Source: Bacteroides sp. (lineage in GTDB: Bacteria > Bacteroidota > Bacteroidia > Bacteroidales > Muribaculaceae). From it: a DNA stretch of 39,476 nucleotides. The translations under genes and the position numbers were made by a program. The DNA lies in NCBI GenBank assembly GCA_014803765.1, contig JAAVBC010000025.1, forward strand, positions 1-39,476, given 5' to 3'. Numbering within the stretch: the stretch's first letter is position 1; every line of letters begins with the position of its first letter. Positions 1 through 7,558 of this stretch are shown one piece after another. A model generated the notes under the pieces. That model made no database searches. It was not told the DNA's origin and saw nothing but the letters and a program-made list of their open reading frames with translations.

Positions 1-89
1 GATTAGGTCAGAGTTACGAGTGATTAGGTCAGAGTTACGAGTGATTAGGTCAGAGTTACGAGTGATTAGGTCAGAGTTACGAGTGATTA
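1..89. repeat. 21-bp direct tandem repeat array, at least four units
   Basis: The unit begins GATTAGGTCAGAG and ends TTACGAGT. It occurs four times without a mismatch (1-21, 22-42, 43-63, 64-84), followed by a partial fifth copy (GATTA). The array starts at the first base of the window, so its true length is unknown. A degenerate complementary version (GTAACTCATAACTTTGACC) lies just after the next gene at about 478-496, so the repeats bracket that gene in inverted orientation. Confidence 0.95.
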
Positions 90-119
90 AGTGAGTATGT
101 CGAAAAGATCAGATTGAAA

Positions 120-488
120 ATGAAAGAGAGTATTCTGAAGAATAAGAGCAAGGCTTTTGCTCTAAGGATTATCAAGATGTATAACTACTTATGTGAGGAG
201 AAGAAAGAATATATCTTGTCAAAACAGGTGCTGCGTAGCGGCACAAGTATTGGAGCCAATATAGCGGAGGCTTTTTTCGCTCAAAGTGAGGCAGATTTTG
301 TTGCCAAATTATATATCTCTCGTAAAGAGGCTGGAGAAACTATCTATTGGATTGAATTGCTCCGCGATGCTTCGTATTTAGATTTTCATACTTCCTCTTC
401 AATGCTCATAGATTGTGAAGAATTGATGAAACTTTTAACTTCTTCCATCAAAACGAGGAAAGATAAAAGGATACCTCGTAACTCATAA
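120..488 (+). CDS. four-helix-bundle protein (S23 / 23S rRNA intervening-sequence protein family, Avd-like)
   Basis: This 122-residue protein has the family signature LRSGTSIGANIAEA at about residues 38-51. The rest is almost all amphipathic helix, with the conserved AKLYISRKEAGETIYWIELL segment around 62-81, and length is normal for the family. The frame is open from a TTG at 114, but the ATG at 120 is the better start. Relatives are encoded inside 23S rRNA intervening sequences, or act as the Avd accessory protein of diversity-generating retroelements. No reverse transcriptase, variable repeat or rRNA is visible here, so the role is unknown. The gene is bracketed by an upstream 21-bp repeat array and a complementary degenerate copy overlapping its stop codon. 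HipA follows 24 bp downstream. Confidence 0.9.
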   Translation: MKESILKNKSKAFALRIIKMYNYLCEEKKEYILSKQVLRSGTSIGANIAEAFFAQSEADFVAKLYISRKEAGETIYWIELLRDASYLDFHTSSSMLIDCEELMKLLTSSIKTRKDKRIPRNS

Positions 489-524
489 CTTTGACCTATG
501 ACCTACTTACCTATGACCTACTTA
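478..524. repeat. inverted degenerate copy of the upstream repeat plus a 15-bp tandem duplication
   Basis: Bases 478-498 are close to the reverse complement of the 21-bp unit at 1-84. They are followed by two exact tandem copies of CCTATGACCTACTTA (495-509 and 510-524). The duplication creates two in-frame ATG codons, at 498 and 513, for the downstream hipA-like gene and gives a repeated N-terminus (MTYLP-MTYL). Confidence 0.85.
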
Positions 525-2006
525 AAGGTAAAATTATGGAAAGAAGAAATCGGACGGCTCGTTTGGAACTCAGCGACGAGACGGACATACTTTATGTATA
601 ACCCTGATCTAACCAATATTCCTGATATTGCTCCTCTGTTGTCATCTGCAAAGAACCGTAACATTCTTTTACCGATTTATGGTGATGAGCGACCGCTCTA
701 TCAGGGTTTGCCACCATTTATCGCAGACTCACTGCCTGATTCGTGGGGTAATACTCTTTTTGATAAATGGGTGAAGGATAATAAGATTCCTCGCAATAAA
801 GTTACTCCGCTTTATAAGCTTATGTTTATAGGCACACGAGGAATGGGCGCTTTGGAATATGAACCATGCGCTGTTGATCTTACCCACACTCGCATAATCG
901 ACATCAAATCTCTATACGATATATCCCTGAAAATACTTGAAGACAGGGACAATATTGTTTTGAATACTAATGATGAGCTGACCTTACAGGCACTTCTCGC
1001 GGTTGGCACATCAGCCGGTGGTAGACAGATGAAAGCTATTATCGCTATAAATAAGGAGACCGGAGAAATACGCTCTGGTCAGACCGACAACCTTGATGGC
1101 TTTGACTATTATATCCTGAAATTCGGAGATAAATCCATGCCGATTGCTGAAATTGAGACAGCTTATTACAATATGGCTATCGCTGCCGGTATCGTTATGG
1201 AAGAATGTCGTTTATTACCGATTGACGGTATAAACCATTTCCTTACGAAACGCTTTGACAGGGCACACGGAAAGAAGATCCACATGCAAACTTTGGCGGC
1301 GATGAATCCGGAAGCCCGCAGTTACGAAGACCTCGTGGCAACATGTCGGGAACTTTCAATTTCGGAATCAGAGATCGAGCAGCTGTTCTGCCGGATGGCT
1401 TTTAATGTTATGACCAACAACACTGACGATCATAACAAGAACTTCGCGTTCCTTCTTGAAGAAAACGGCAAGTGGCGACTGGCTCCGGCATACGATGTGA
1501 CTTTCATTTTCAACACAAACGGAACCGGTCCTAATATCGAGAGAAGATTGAGTATCGGCGGCAAAACAAGCGAGATTACAAAAGCCGACTTACTTGATTT
1601 CGCAAAGCAAAACGACATAAAGAATGCCAATACGATGATAAATCGGGTCGCTGATGCCATCAAGGATTTCAACCGGTACGCATCCGAATATGGTATCAGC
1701 CAACCATGGCGCAGCATCATTCAGAAAACCCTAACCGATAACCTTATTGCATTCGGTTATAAAGATAAAGAGGAGGATGCCAATTCATCGTTCTGTGATA
1801 CGTTGGGAAGAAACATTGATAATCTATCCCTCTCAGTTAATTCCAAAGGTCATATTGAAGTCTCAGCACTTATCAATGGAAAGCGTCACAGAAAATTCAT
1901 TCGACCGAATATGGAAATCTATTCCGACATGATGAATCAAGAAATTTTCAATCTGCCTATCCAGGATAAAATCCGATTAGTAGAAACCATCTTCCCCTTG
2001 GAATAA
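513..2006 (+). CDS. HipA-family serine/threonine kinase (type II toxin-like), orphan
   Basis: The product is about 497 residues. An N-terminal HipA_N domain (about 3-110) is followed by a HipA_C kinase-like domain. The glycine-rich ATP loop GTSAGGRQMK is near 165-174, the catalytic NNTDDHNKN near 302-310, and the metal-binding PAYDVT near 325-330, so the kinase core looks intact. HipA of E. coli phosphorylates GltX and is neutralised by HipB, a helix-turn-helix antitoxin. No HipB-like ORF is visible next to this gene; its upstream neighbour is the four-helix-bundle protein. The last ~90 residues extend beyond the usual ~430-residue HipA and I do not recognise them. The start could also be the ATG at 498, since both lie in a 15-bp duplication; 513 gives the N-terminus most typical of HipA. 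Confidence 0.88.
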   Translation: MTYLKVKLWKEEIGRLVWNSATRRTYFMYNPDLTNIPDIAPLLSSAKNRNILLPIYGDERPLYQGLPPFIADSLPDSWGNTLFDKWVKDNKIPRNKVTPLYKLMFIGTRGMGALEYEPCAVDLTHTRIIDIKSLYDISLKILEDRDNIVLNTNDELTLQALLAVGTSAGGRQMKAIIAINKETGEIRSGQTDNLDGFDYYILKFGDKSMPIAEIETAYYNMAIAAGIVMEECRLLPIDGINHFLTKRFDRAHGKKIHMQTLAAMNPEARSYEDLVATCRELSISESEIEQLFCRMAFNVMTNNTDDHNKNFAFLLEENGKWRLAPAYDVTFIFNTNGTGPNIERRLSIGGKTSEITKADLLDFAKQNDIKNANTMINRVADAIKDFNRYASEYGISQPWRSIIQKTLTDNLIAFGYKDKEEDANSSFCDTLGRNIDNLSLSVNSKGHIEVSALINGKRHRKFIRPNMEIYSDMMNQEIFNLPIQDKIRLVETIFPLE

Positions 2007-2307
2007 ACACGTAGATTCTCCGCTACCGGTGTTATTCGCTTTATTTAACTTTTGCGTTGACGGGGCTATTCGATGGCTTCCTTTCCGGAATGCTATCTAT
2101 ACATATCCGAACGATACTTTACATCTAGGCGTATGGATAATTATCATCTCCACTCACCGCCCATACGGCGTATTTTCCTATTGTAAGTATCCGGCGTGAT
2201 TCAACTTCAAGCATAGATTCCAAAACGAAGCGCGAATTTGTTGATGTCAAGGATTTTTGGTAATTTTACCTATCAAAGTAATTTACTTACCAAAATAGTT
2301 AAACACC
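2007..2307. other. 301-bp gap without a recognisable gene
   Basis: No convincing ORF or RNA gene is seen. Only the last ~70 bp look functional, with a Bacteroidetes-type promoter candidate for the esterase downstream. I found no strong terminator hairpin after hipA. Confidence 0.6.
2237..2268 (+). promoter_or_regulatory. candidate Bacteroidetes promoter for the esterase gene
   Basis: TTTG (2237-2240) is followed after 20 bp by TAATTTTA (2261-2268), which is close to the Bacteroides -33/-7 consensus TTTG and TAnnTTTG with normal spacing. It would give a short leader of about 30 nt before the ATG at 2308. Confidence 0.45.
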
Positions 2308-3447
2308 ATGAAACTGATTACAATATCTCTCTTTTTCTTATTGAGCTTAGTTGGCGTAACTGCATCGGCTGCACTCCCGGAATATAAGATTATTAATAAC
2401 CCATGCCCTAAATCAGCGTATGGATCAATCACACGATATTCCATTACCTCCAAGAATCTTCAGTCAGACATTATTGTTGATGTTTGGACTCCTAATGGTT
2501 ATGATACTTCCGATGGCGTAAGATATCCGGTTGTATATGCCCACGATGGACAGAATCTTTTCGATGGTTCATACTCCTTTGCCGGCGTACCATGGGCAGT
2601 GGATAAAGCCTGTTCTCAACTCTCTTCAGATAGTAACTTTGACATGCCGATTGTAGTCGGGATTAATAACAGAGGTAGTGAAAACCTTCGACCCAACGAT
2701 TATTTTCCGGAGAAAGCACTTGATTATATATCACCCGAGCAGAAGGAGCTGACATTCATATATCAGACCTGCAATGATATTTTCTATGGTGATGAGGAGG
2801 CGGCATTTGTTGCAAAGGAACTTAAGCCGCTGATTGATTCGCTGTATTCTACCGCTTCCGGCATGGAGACTACCTTTGCAATGGGATCCAGCATGGGTGG
2901 GCTTGCCTCTATGTATCTTCTTTGTGAATACCCTGAGATATTTGGCGGAGCGGCATGTCTTTCCACCCACTGGATTGGTTCTCTCAATCTTAATTCCGAT
3001 TATACTATGAATGATGATGAGATTTGCGCCAATGCAATCCTTCAATATCTCAGCGACCATATTCCAACCGATGGTCTTCATCGCCTCTATATGGATCAGG
3101 GCACAAAAGATTGGGATGCAGGCTATCTTAAATATGAAGTTATCGCAAGAGAGATCGTGGCAGACAAAGGCTATACTCAGGAGAATGGTCGGTTATACGT
3201 GTATGATGCTAAAGGGGCAGGACATAATGAGTGGTACTGGCAGCAAAGAGTCAAGATTCCATTAAAATTCTTGTTATCCAAGTCTGCAATCGAGGAAGCC
3301 GGGGTTGAGCATATTTCAAAGGAATATGAAACATCTTTTGATCAACATGCAATTTATAATCTCGGAGGGCAAAGATATTCCTTATCTGATTTAGAGTCCC
3401 TTCCTCAAGGTATCTATATCAAAAACGGAAAGAAATTTATCAAATAA
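2308..3447 (+). CDS. secreted alpha/beta-hydrolase esterase (Fes/IroE/CE1-like, esterase D family)
   Basis: This 379-residue protein has an N-terminal signal peptide (about 1-22, ending ASAALPE). The fold is that of the PF00756 putative esterases. The nucleophile elbow GSSMG places Ser195, an acidic residue lies in DQGTKDWD near 263-270, and the GHNEWYW motif carries a probable catalytic His306. Family members hydrolyse feruloyl or acetyl esters of plant polysaccharides, siderophore esters or similar; the substrate cannot be read from sequence. The last ~40 residues (IYNLGGQRYS ... GIYIKNGKKFIK) resemble the end of a type IX secretion sorting domain, as in many Bacteroidales exported proteins. 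A 25-bp gap separates it from the next gene on the same strand. Confidence 0.85.
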   Translation: MKLITISLFFLLSLVGVTASAALPEYKIINNPCPKSAYGSITRYSITSKNLQSDIIVDVWTPNGYDTSDGVRYPVVYAHDGQNLFDGSYSFAGVPWAVDKACSQLSSDSNFDMPIVVGINNRGSENLRPNDYFPEKALDYISPEQKELTFIYQTCNDIFYGDEEAAFVAKELKPLIDSLYSTASGMETTFAMGSSMGGLASMYLLCEYPEIFGGAACLSTHWIGSLNLNSDYTMNDDEICANAILQYLSDHIPTDGLHRLYMDQGTKDWDAGYLKYEVIAREIVADKGYTQENGRLYVYDAKGAGHNEWYWQQRVKIPLKFLLSKSAIEEAGVEHISKEYETSFDQHAIYNLGGQRYSLSDLESLPQGIYIKNGKKFIK

Positions 3448-3472
3448 ATGATTCAAATGTAAGTTTTAAGTA

Positions 3473-3874
3473 ATGAAATATACACCTGAAAATATCACTT
3501 CTCTTGATCGCGATGAGGTGTTCGTATTTGGAAGTAACCTCGCAGGTAATCACGCAGAAGGAGCTGCGCGAGTTGCCCGCGAACGTTTTGGAGCAATAAT
3601 GGGGCAGGGAGTGGGGCTCCAAGGACAATCTTATGCCATTCCTACTATGCAGGGAGGAGTGGAGACTATCAAACCTTACGTCGATGAATTTATCGAATTG
3701 GCACGGGAATGGGATCAGACCACCTTCTATGTCACCAGAATAGGATGTGGCATCGCAGGCTTTACCGATGAGCAGATCGCCCCACTCTTTGCTGAGGCTC
3801 TGAATCTTTATAATGTTCGCCTGCCAAAATCATTTGTGGATATACTGACAAAAGGGGGATCAACAAAAAGATAG
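3473..3874 (+). CDS. A1S_2505-like small conserved protein (function unknown)
   Basis: The 133-residue product contains the pattern VFVFGSNLAGNHAEGAA near residues 16-32, then GVGLQGQSYAIPT near 46-58 and RIGCGIAGF near 88-96. This arrangement is what I recall for the family annotated as A1S_2505-type phage non-structural protein, which has macro-domain-like glycine loops. A nucleotide or ADP-ribose ligand is therefore possible but unproven. It is cytosolic with no signal peptide. It follows the esterase by 25 bp and may share its transcript, and a strong hairpin lies 50 bp after its stop. Confidence 0.7.
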   Translation: MKYTPENITSLDRDEVFVFGSNLAGNHAEGAARVARERFGAIMGQGVGLQGQSYAIPTMQGGVETIKPYVDEFIELAREWDQTTFYVTRIGCGIAGFTDEQIAPLFAEALNLYNVRLPKSFVDILTKGGSTKR

Positions 3875-3923
3875 TCCTTCCACTTACAAAGGGTAATCGC
3901 CGACATAACGCCGACAGGTCTGA

Positions 3924-3961
3924 GGGGTTTGATTCTTATATATTTTTAAGAATCAGACCCC
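3924..3961 (+). terminator. strong hairpin after the A1S_2505-like gene
   Basis: The 15-bp arms are 3924-3938 (GGGGTTTGATTCTTA) and 3947-3961 (TAAGAATCAGACCCC), with one G-T wobble and an 8-nt loop. There is no clear T-run after the right arm, so it may terminate inefficiently or act as a 3' stabiliser. Confidence 0.65.
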
Positions 3962-4031
3962 GAACCATTCCTTTCCCGTCCGCGTTTGACTTGTGAATAT
4001 TGACAATATTAATTCTAAAAATAAAAGTGTT

Positions 4032-4361
4032 ATGTTGGAAACAGATTACAAGTTCGGCGAAGTTCATTCACTCGCCGATCAGATTGAGAACGGCGCCGAC
4101 CGTGTCCACTTCAAAAATATTTTTAATAACGCCAACGGGGGTGTTGCTCTCGTAGCTTTCAAGGCAGGTCAGGAACTCGAACGCCATTTTGCACCTGCGG
4201 AAGTGATGGTCAATGTGATTGAAGGTGAAATTGAGTTCACGTATAATGATCGACCTCTGACTCTGCGTCAAGGTCAATTCCTGCTTATGGGAGCAGAAGT
4301 CGGGCATAGCGTTCTGGCTAAGACAGACGCTAAAGTGATGCTCGTTAAAGTAAAACCTTGA
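4032..4361 (+). CDS. small single-domain cupin protein
   Basis: The 109-residue product is a cupin_2-like beta-barrel. The first cupin motif region is GQELERHFAPAEVMVNVIEGE and the second is GQFLLMGAEVGHSV. The usual HxH pair of motif 1 is reduced to a single His followed by Phe-Ala, but the Glu and the motif 2 His are present, so metal binding may be altered. Small cupins of this kind are often sensors, isomerases or dioxygenase-like; no specific substrate can be assigned. The frame opens with a GTG at 3993, but the ATG at 4032 sits in an A/T-rich start context and fits the domain. It lies between a terminator-like hairpin and the ZIP transporter. Confidence 0.8.
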   Translation: MLETDYKFGEVHSLADQIENGADRVHFKNIFNNANGGVALVAFKAGQELERHFAPAEVMVNVIEGEIEFTYNDRPLTLRQGQFLLMGAEVGHSVLAKTDAKVMLVKVKP

Positions 4362-4458
4362 CCCAACTGCCATTAGCACAACATCAAATCCAATTCACTC
4401 ACTTATTTAAGTTTTAGCGGATAAACTATAAGTCCGATAGTTTTGTTTCATTTATACT

Positions 4459-5238
4459 ATGAATGGCATAACTATCGGACTTTTACTTCCCTTCCTCGGC
4501 ACTACGCTTGGAGCGGCATGCGTTTTTCTTATGCGAAAGACGATGCCTGAACGTCTGCAAAAAATTCTGAACGGCTTTGCTGCAGGCGTTATGGTATCTG
4601 CCTCAGTATGGTCATTATTGATTCCCTCAATAGAAATGACAGGTAAAGAGGGCATTATGAGTATCATTCCGGCATTAATCGGATTTGCCGTCGGAATATT
4701 TTTTCTTTTATTTTTGGATGAAATCGTCCCCCATCAACATCTTGCCGGGGAAGAGAGCGAAGGACCCAAATCGCATATTTCAAAGACCGCAAAATTAGTG
4801 TTTGCCGTCACTCTTCATAATTTGCCGGAGGGTATGGCTGTCGGTGTCGCCTTGGCTGCAGCCTTGGATCATAGTTCATACTTATCCATGGCAGGCGCGA
4901 TTGCCCTTTCAGTAGGTATCGCAATTCAGAATTTTCCGGAAGGTGCCATAGTCTCTATGCCTCTTAGAAGCGCCGGAAATTCCAAAGGTAAATCATTTCT
5001 TATCGGCACACTTAGTGGAATTGTCGAACCGATAGGGGCAATCCTGACGATTCTCCTTGCATCCTTCGTGCTCCCCATTCTCCCCTATTTATTGTCGTTT
5101 GCAGCGGGAGCCATGATGTATGTAGTCGTAGAGGAGTTGATTCCTGAGACTCAGGAAGGGAAACACTCAAATTCAGGCACTATCGGATTCGCCATAGGAT
5201 TCATGTTGATGATGGCACTCGATGTCCTGCTCGGATAA
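4459..5238 (+). CDS. ZIP-family divalent metal transporter (GufA/ZupT-like)
   Basis: This 259-residue inner-membrane protein has about eight hydrophobic segments. The two diagnostic ZIP metal-site motifs are HNLPEG (His120-Gly125) and NFPEG (Asn158-Gly162). A short acidic/His loop (PHQHLAGEESEG, about 91-102) separates helices 3 and 4. ZIP proteins import Zn2+, and sometimes Fe2+ or Mn2+, into the cytoplasm. The gene precedes a CDF exporter by 97 bp on the same strand, so import and export functions are paired. The start ATG at 4459 follows an A/T-rich leader without a Shine-Dalgarno. Confidence 0.92.
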   Translation: MNGITIGLLLPFLGTTLGAACVFLMRKTMPERLQKILNGFAAGVMVSASVWSLLIPSIEMTGKEGIMSIIPALIGFAVGIFFLLFLDEIVPHQHLAGEESEGPKSHISKTAKLVFAVTLHNLPEGMAVGVALAAALDHSSYLSMAGAIALSVGIAIQNFPEGAIVSMPLRSAGNSKGKSFLIGTLSGIVEPIGAILTILLASFVLPILPYLLSFAAGAMMYVVVEELIPETQEGKHSNSGTIGFAIGFMLMMALDVLLG

Positions 5239-5335
5239 GGATAGAGCGCGACTCTGCAAATCGGTTGCATAGGAATCTGCATAGCTTTGTTGTTGAAATA
5301 TAAAAACAATTTAAAATATAACAACAATTAAAGTT

Positions 5336-6277
5336 ATGAATATAGAATCTATCCAAACACAAAAGCGCGAACATGAGCATGGTCATGGTCATAGCCACCA
5401 TCACCACCATCATATAGAGACTATCAATAAGATTATGATATGGTCGATAGTCATTAATCTTCTCTATGTCGCAATCGAAGCCGGAGTCGGTATTTACGGG
5501 GATTCAATGGGGCTGATCTCTGATGCCGGGCATAACCTTGGGGACGTATTTTCGTTATTGCTCACACTCGTCGGCTTTAAGCTCGCTCATGCAGCTGCCA
5601 ACCATCGATTTACCTACGGCTATCAGAAAGCCACCATTCTTATAGCGCTCCTCAACGCCGTCATTCTATTGGTGGCGGTCGGAATAATTATCGTGGAGAG
5701 CATTCACAAGATTCGTCATCCCGAACCTGTAGATGGTGAGTTGGTCAGCTGGACCGCCGGAGTTGGCATAATCGTTAACGGTGTCACTGCCTGGATGCTG
5801 ATGAAGGATCAGAAGCACGACCTGAATATACGCGGTGCATTCCTTCACATGGCTTCAGACACTCTCGTCTCTTTAGGCGTGGTCATTGCCGGTATTATCA
5901 TTTCATTTACAGGCTTCGTACTTATCGACCCCATCATCTCTCTCGTGATTGCCGCCATTATCCTCGTGTCTACATGGGAGATGCTTCGCGAAAGTCTTTA
6001 TCTCTCCATCGATGGCGTACCGGAAGAAATTGATGTCGACAAACTTAAGAAGGACATAGAGGAACTTAATCATGTAAAATCCCTCCATCATATCCATGTA
6101 TGGGCACTGAGCACAACCATGAATGCCATGACAGCCCACGTCGTCATTGACAACCGCGAAAATGAGGATTCAACCCTCTCACAAATTAAAGAACTCGCCC
6201 ACAAAGCCGGAATCGATCATCCAACAATAGAATTCGAGACAACCCCGTGTGCACACGAGTCCACTTACGAACTCTAA
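5336..6277 (+). CDS. cation diffusion facilitator, Zn2+ efflux (CzcD/ZitB-like)
   Basis: This 313-residue CDF antiporter has a very His-rich N-terminus (six consecutive His at about 21-26, preceded by HEHGHGHSH), which usually binds Zn2+. Six transmembrane helices carry the metal site: HNLGD (His66/Asp70) in helix 2 and HMASD in helix 5. The C-terminal cytoplasmic domain includes LHHIHVWALS. The family exports Zn2+, Co2+ or Cd2+ in exchange for protons. Its neighbour is the ZIP importer, so the pair probably buffers zinc. A stem-forming sequence follows the stop codon. Confidence 0.93.
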   Translation: MNIESIQTQKREHEHGHGHSHHHHHHIETINKIMIWSIVINLLYVAIEAGVGIYGDSMGLISDAGHNLGDVFSLLLTLVGFKLAHAAANHRFTYGYQKATILIALLNAVILLVAVGIIIVESIHKIRHPEPVDGELVSWTAGVGIIVNGVTAWMLMKDQKHDLNIRGAFLHMASDTLVSLGVVIAGIIISFTGFVLIDPIISLVIAAIILVSTWEMLRESLYLSIDGVPEEIDVDKLKKDIEELNHVKSLHHIHVWALSTTMNAMTAHVVIDNRENEDSTLSQIKELAHKAGIDHPTIEFETTPCAHESTYEL

Positions 6278-6295
6278 GCAAACACTTCCCACCAG

Positions 6296-6335
6296 CCTGA
6301 AATTTACTCCAAAATTCAAAAGAAATTTCAGGAGT
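6296..6335 (+). terminator. hairpin after the CDF gene with an alternative pairing
   Basis: CCTGAAATTT (6296-6305) pairs perfectly with AAATTTCAGG (6323-6332). An overlapping pair, ACTCC (6306-6310) with GGAGT (6331-6335), is also possible. There is no T-run, so termination is only likely, not shown. Confidence 0.4.
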
Positions 6336-6462
6336 CGAGTTGAACAGGGGGTAAGTCAGAGTTGTTGATACAATGAAGGAGAATTGCATCAGGAATTAAT
6401 CTGATTGCAACATCGATAAAACTCCGGATTGTGAATTTAAAACCAAGTTTAAAAATAATATT

Positions 6463-7461
6463 ATGAATTACTTGTCAGACGACAAATTAGTCATTATCGG
6501 AGCTGCCGGCATGATCGGCAGCAATATGGCTCAGACAGCCATTATGAAGAAACTCACCCCGAATATCTGTCTCTATGATCCCTATGGACCCGGTCTGGAA
6601 GGTGTAGCAGAGGAGCTGAAGCAATGTGGCTTTGAAGGTCTTAACCTTACATTCACCACTGATATCGCCGAGGCTCTTAAGGATGCGAAGTATATCGTAA
6701 ATTCCGGAGGTGCGGCTCGTAAAGCAGGCATGACCCGTGAGGATCTGCTGAAGGGCAATGCAGAAATTGCGGAGGAGTTCGGTAAGAATGTGAAGAAGTA
6801 TTGCCCGGACGTGAAGCATATCGTGGTAATCTTCAACCCGGCTGATATTACGGGGCTGATCACACTGCTTTACAGTGGGCTTAAACCGAGTCAGGTGTCG
6901 ACTCTGGCTGCTCTCGACAGCACCCGCCTGCGCAATGAGCTATCCAAGCAGCTTAACCTTGACCCGGACAAGATCGTAAATTGCCGCACTTATGGCGGTC
7001 ATGGCGAACAGATGGCAGTCTTTGCTTCCACAGCTACTGTCGACGGCAAACCGCTTCTTGAGGTTATCGGTACAGAAGCTCTCCCCGCCGATGCGTGGGA
7101 AGATCTGAAGCAGCGTGTTATTCAGGGTGGTAAGAGAATCATCGAACTTCGTGGTCGCAGCTCATTCCAGAGCCCTGCATATCTCTCAATTGAAATGATC
7201 GAGGCAGCAATGGGTGGTCCGATGTTCCGTTGGCCCGTCGGCACATACGTCAACAACGATCGCTTCAGCCACATCATGATGGCAATGGAGACGACAGTAG
7301 ACAAGAATGGAGTCACCGTTCAGCCTATTCAGGGCACACCCGAAGAGGAAAAAGAGCTTGACAAGAGCTATAAGCACCTCTGCGAACTGCGTGATGAAGT
7401 GATTGAACTCGGCATCATGCCCCCTATTTCAGAATGGAGCAAGATCAACCCCAACCTCTGA
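6463..7461 (+). CDS. mdh: malate dehydrogenase (NAD-dependent, LDH/MDH superfamily)
   Basis: This 332-residue cytosolic enzyme interconverts malate and oxaloacetate with NAD(H). In Bacteroidales it feeds the reductive branch from oxaloacetate to fumarate and succinate. The Rossmann nucleotide loop GAAGMIG lies at about 13-19, the DP(Y/F)GPGLEG segment follows the second strand, and the catalytic His sits in YGGHGEQM. The substrate arginine region RLRNEL is present. Length is normal for the Bacteroidetes form. The gene stands alone, 185 bp after the CDF gene, and ends at a shared bidirectional terminator facing the GH3 gene. Confidence 0.93.
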   Translation: MNYLSDDKLVIIGAAGMIGSNMAQTAIMKKLTPNICLYDPYGPGLEGVAEELKQCGFEGLNLTFTTDIAEALKDAKYIVNSGGAARKAGMTREDLLKGNAEIAEEFGKNVKKYCPDVKHIVVIFNPADITGLITLLYSGLKPSQVSTLAALDSTRLRNELSKQLNLDPDKIVNCRTYGGHGEQMAVFASTATVDGKPLLEVIGTEALPADAWEDLKQRVIQGGKRIIELRGRSSFQSPAYLSIEMIEAAMGGPMFRWPVGTYVNNDRFSHIMMAMETTVDKNGVTVQPIQGTPEEEKELDKSYKHLCELRDEVIELGIMPPISEWSKINPNL

Positions 7462-7490
7462 TCTTACAGCAACACGACACTTAGACGTAT

Positions 7491-7545
7491 TAATTAAAAA
7501 TCAATCGGGCGCACCTCCTATGAAGGCGCGCCCGATTTTTAATTA
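7491..7545. terminator. bidirectional rho-independent terminator between mdh and the GH3 gene
   Basis: AATCGGGCGC (7503-7512) pairs with GCGCCCGATT (7528-7537). An A-run precedes the left arm and a T-run follows the right arm, so it can work for both convergent genes. Confidence 0.9.
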
Positions 7546-7558
7546 TGTGTCCTGATGA

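Noticed and set aside
1..89. CRISPR-like array
   Set aside because: Units are directly adjacent with no unique spacers, and no cas genes are nearby; it is a simple tandem repeat.
120..488. Avd gene of a diversity-generating retroelement
   Set aside because: The family is related, but no reverse transcriptase, template repeat or variable repeat is visible within the window.
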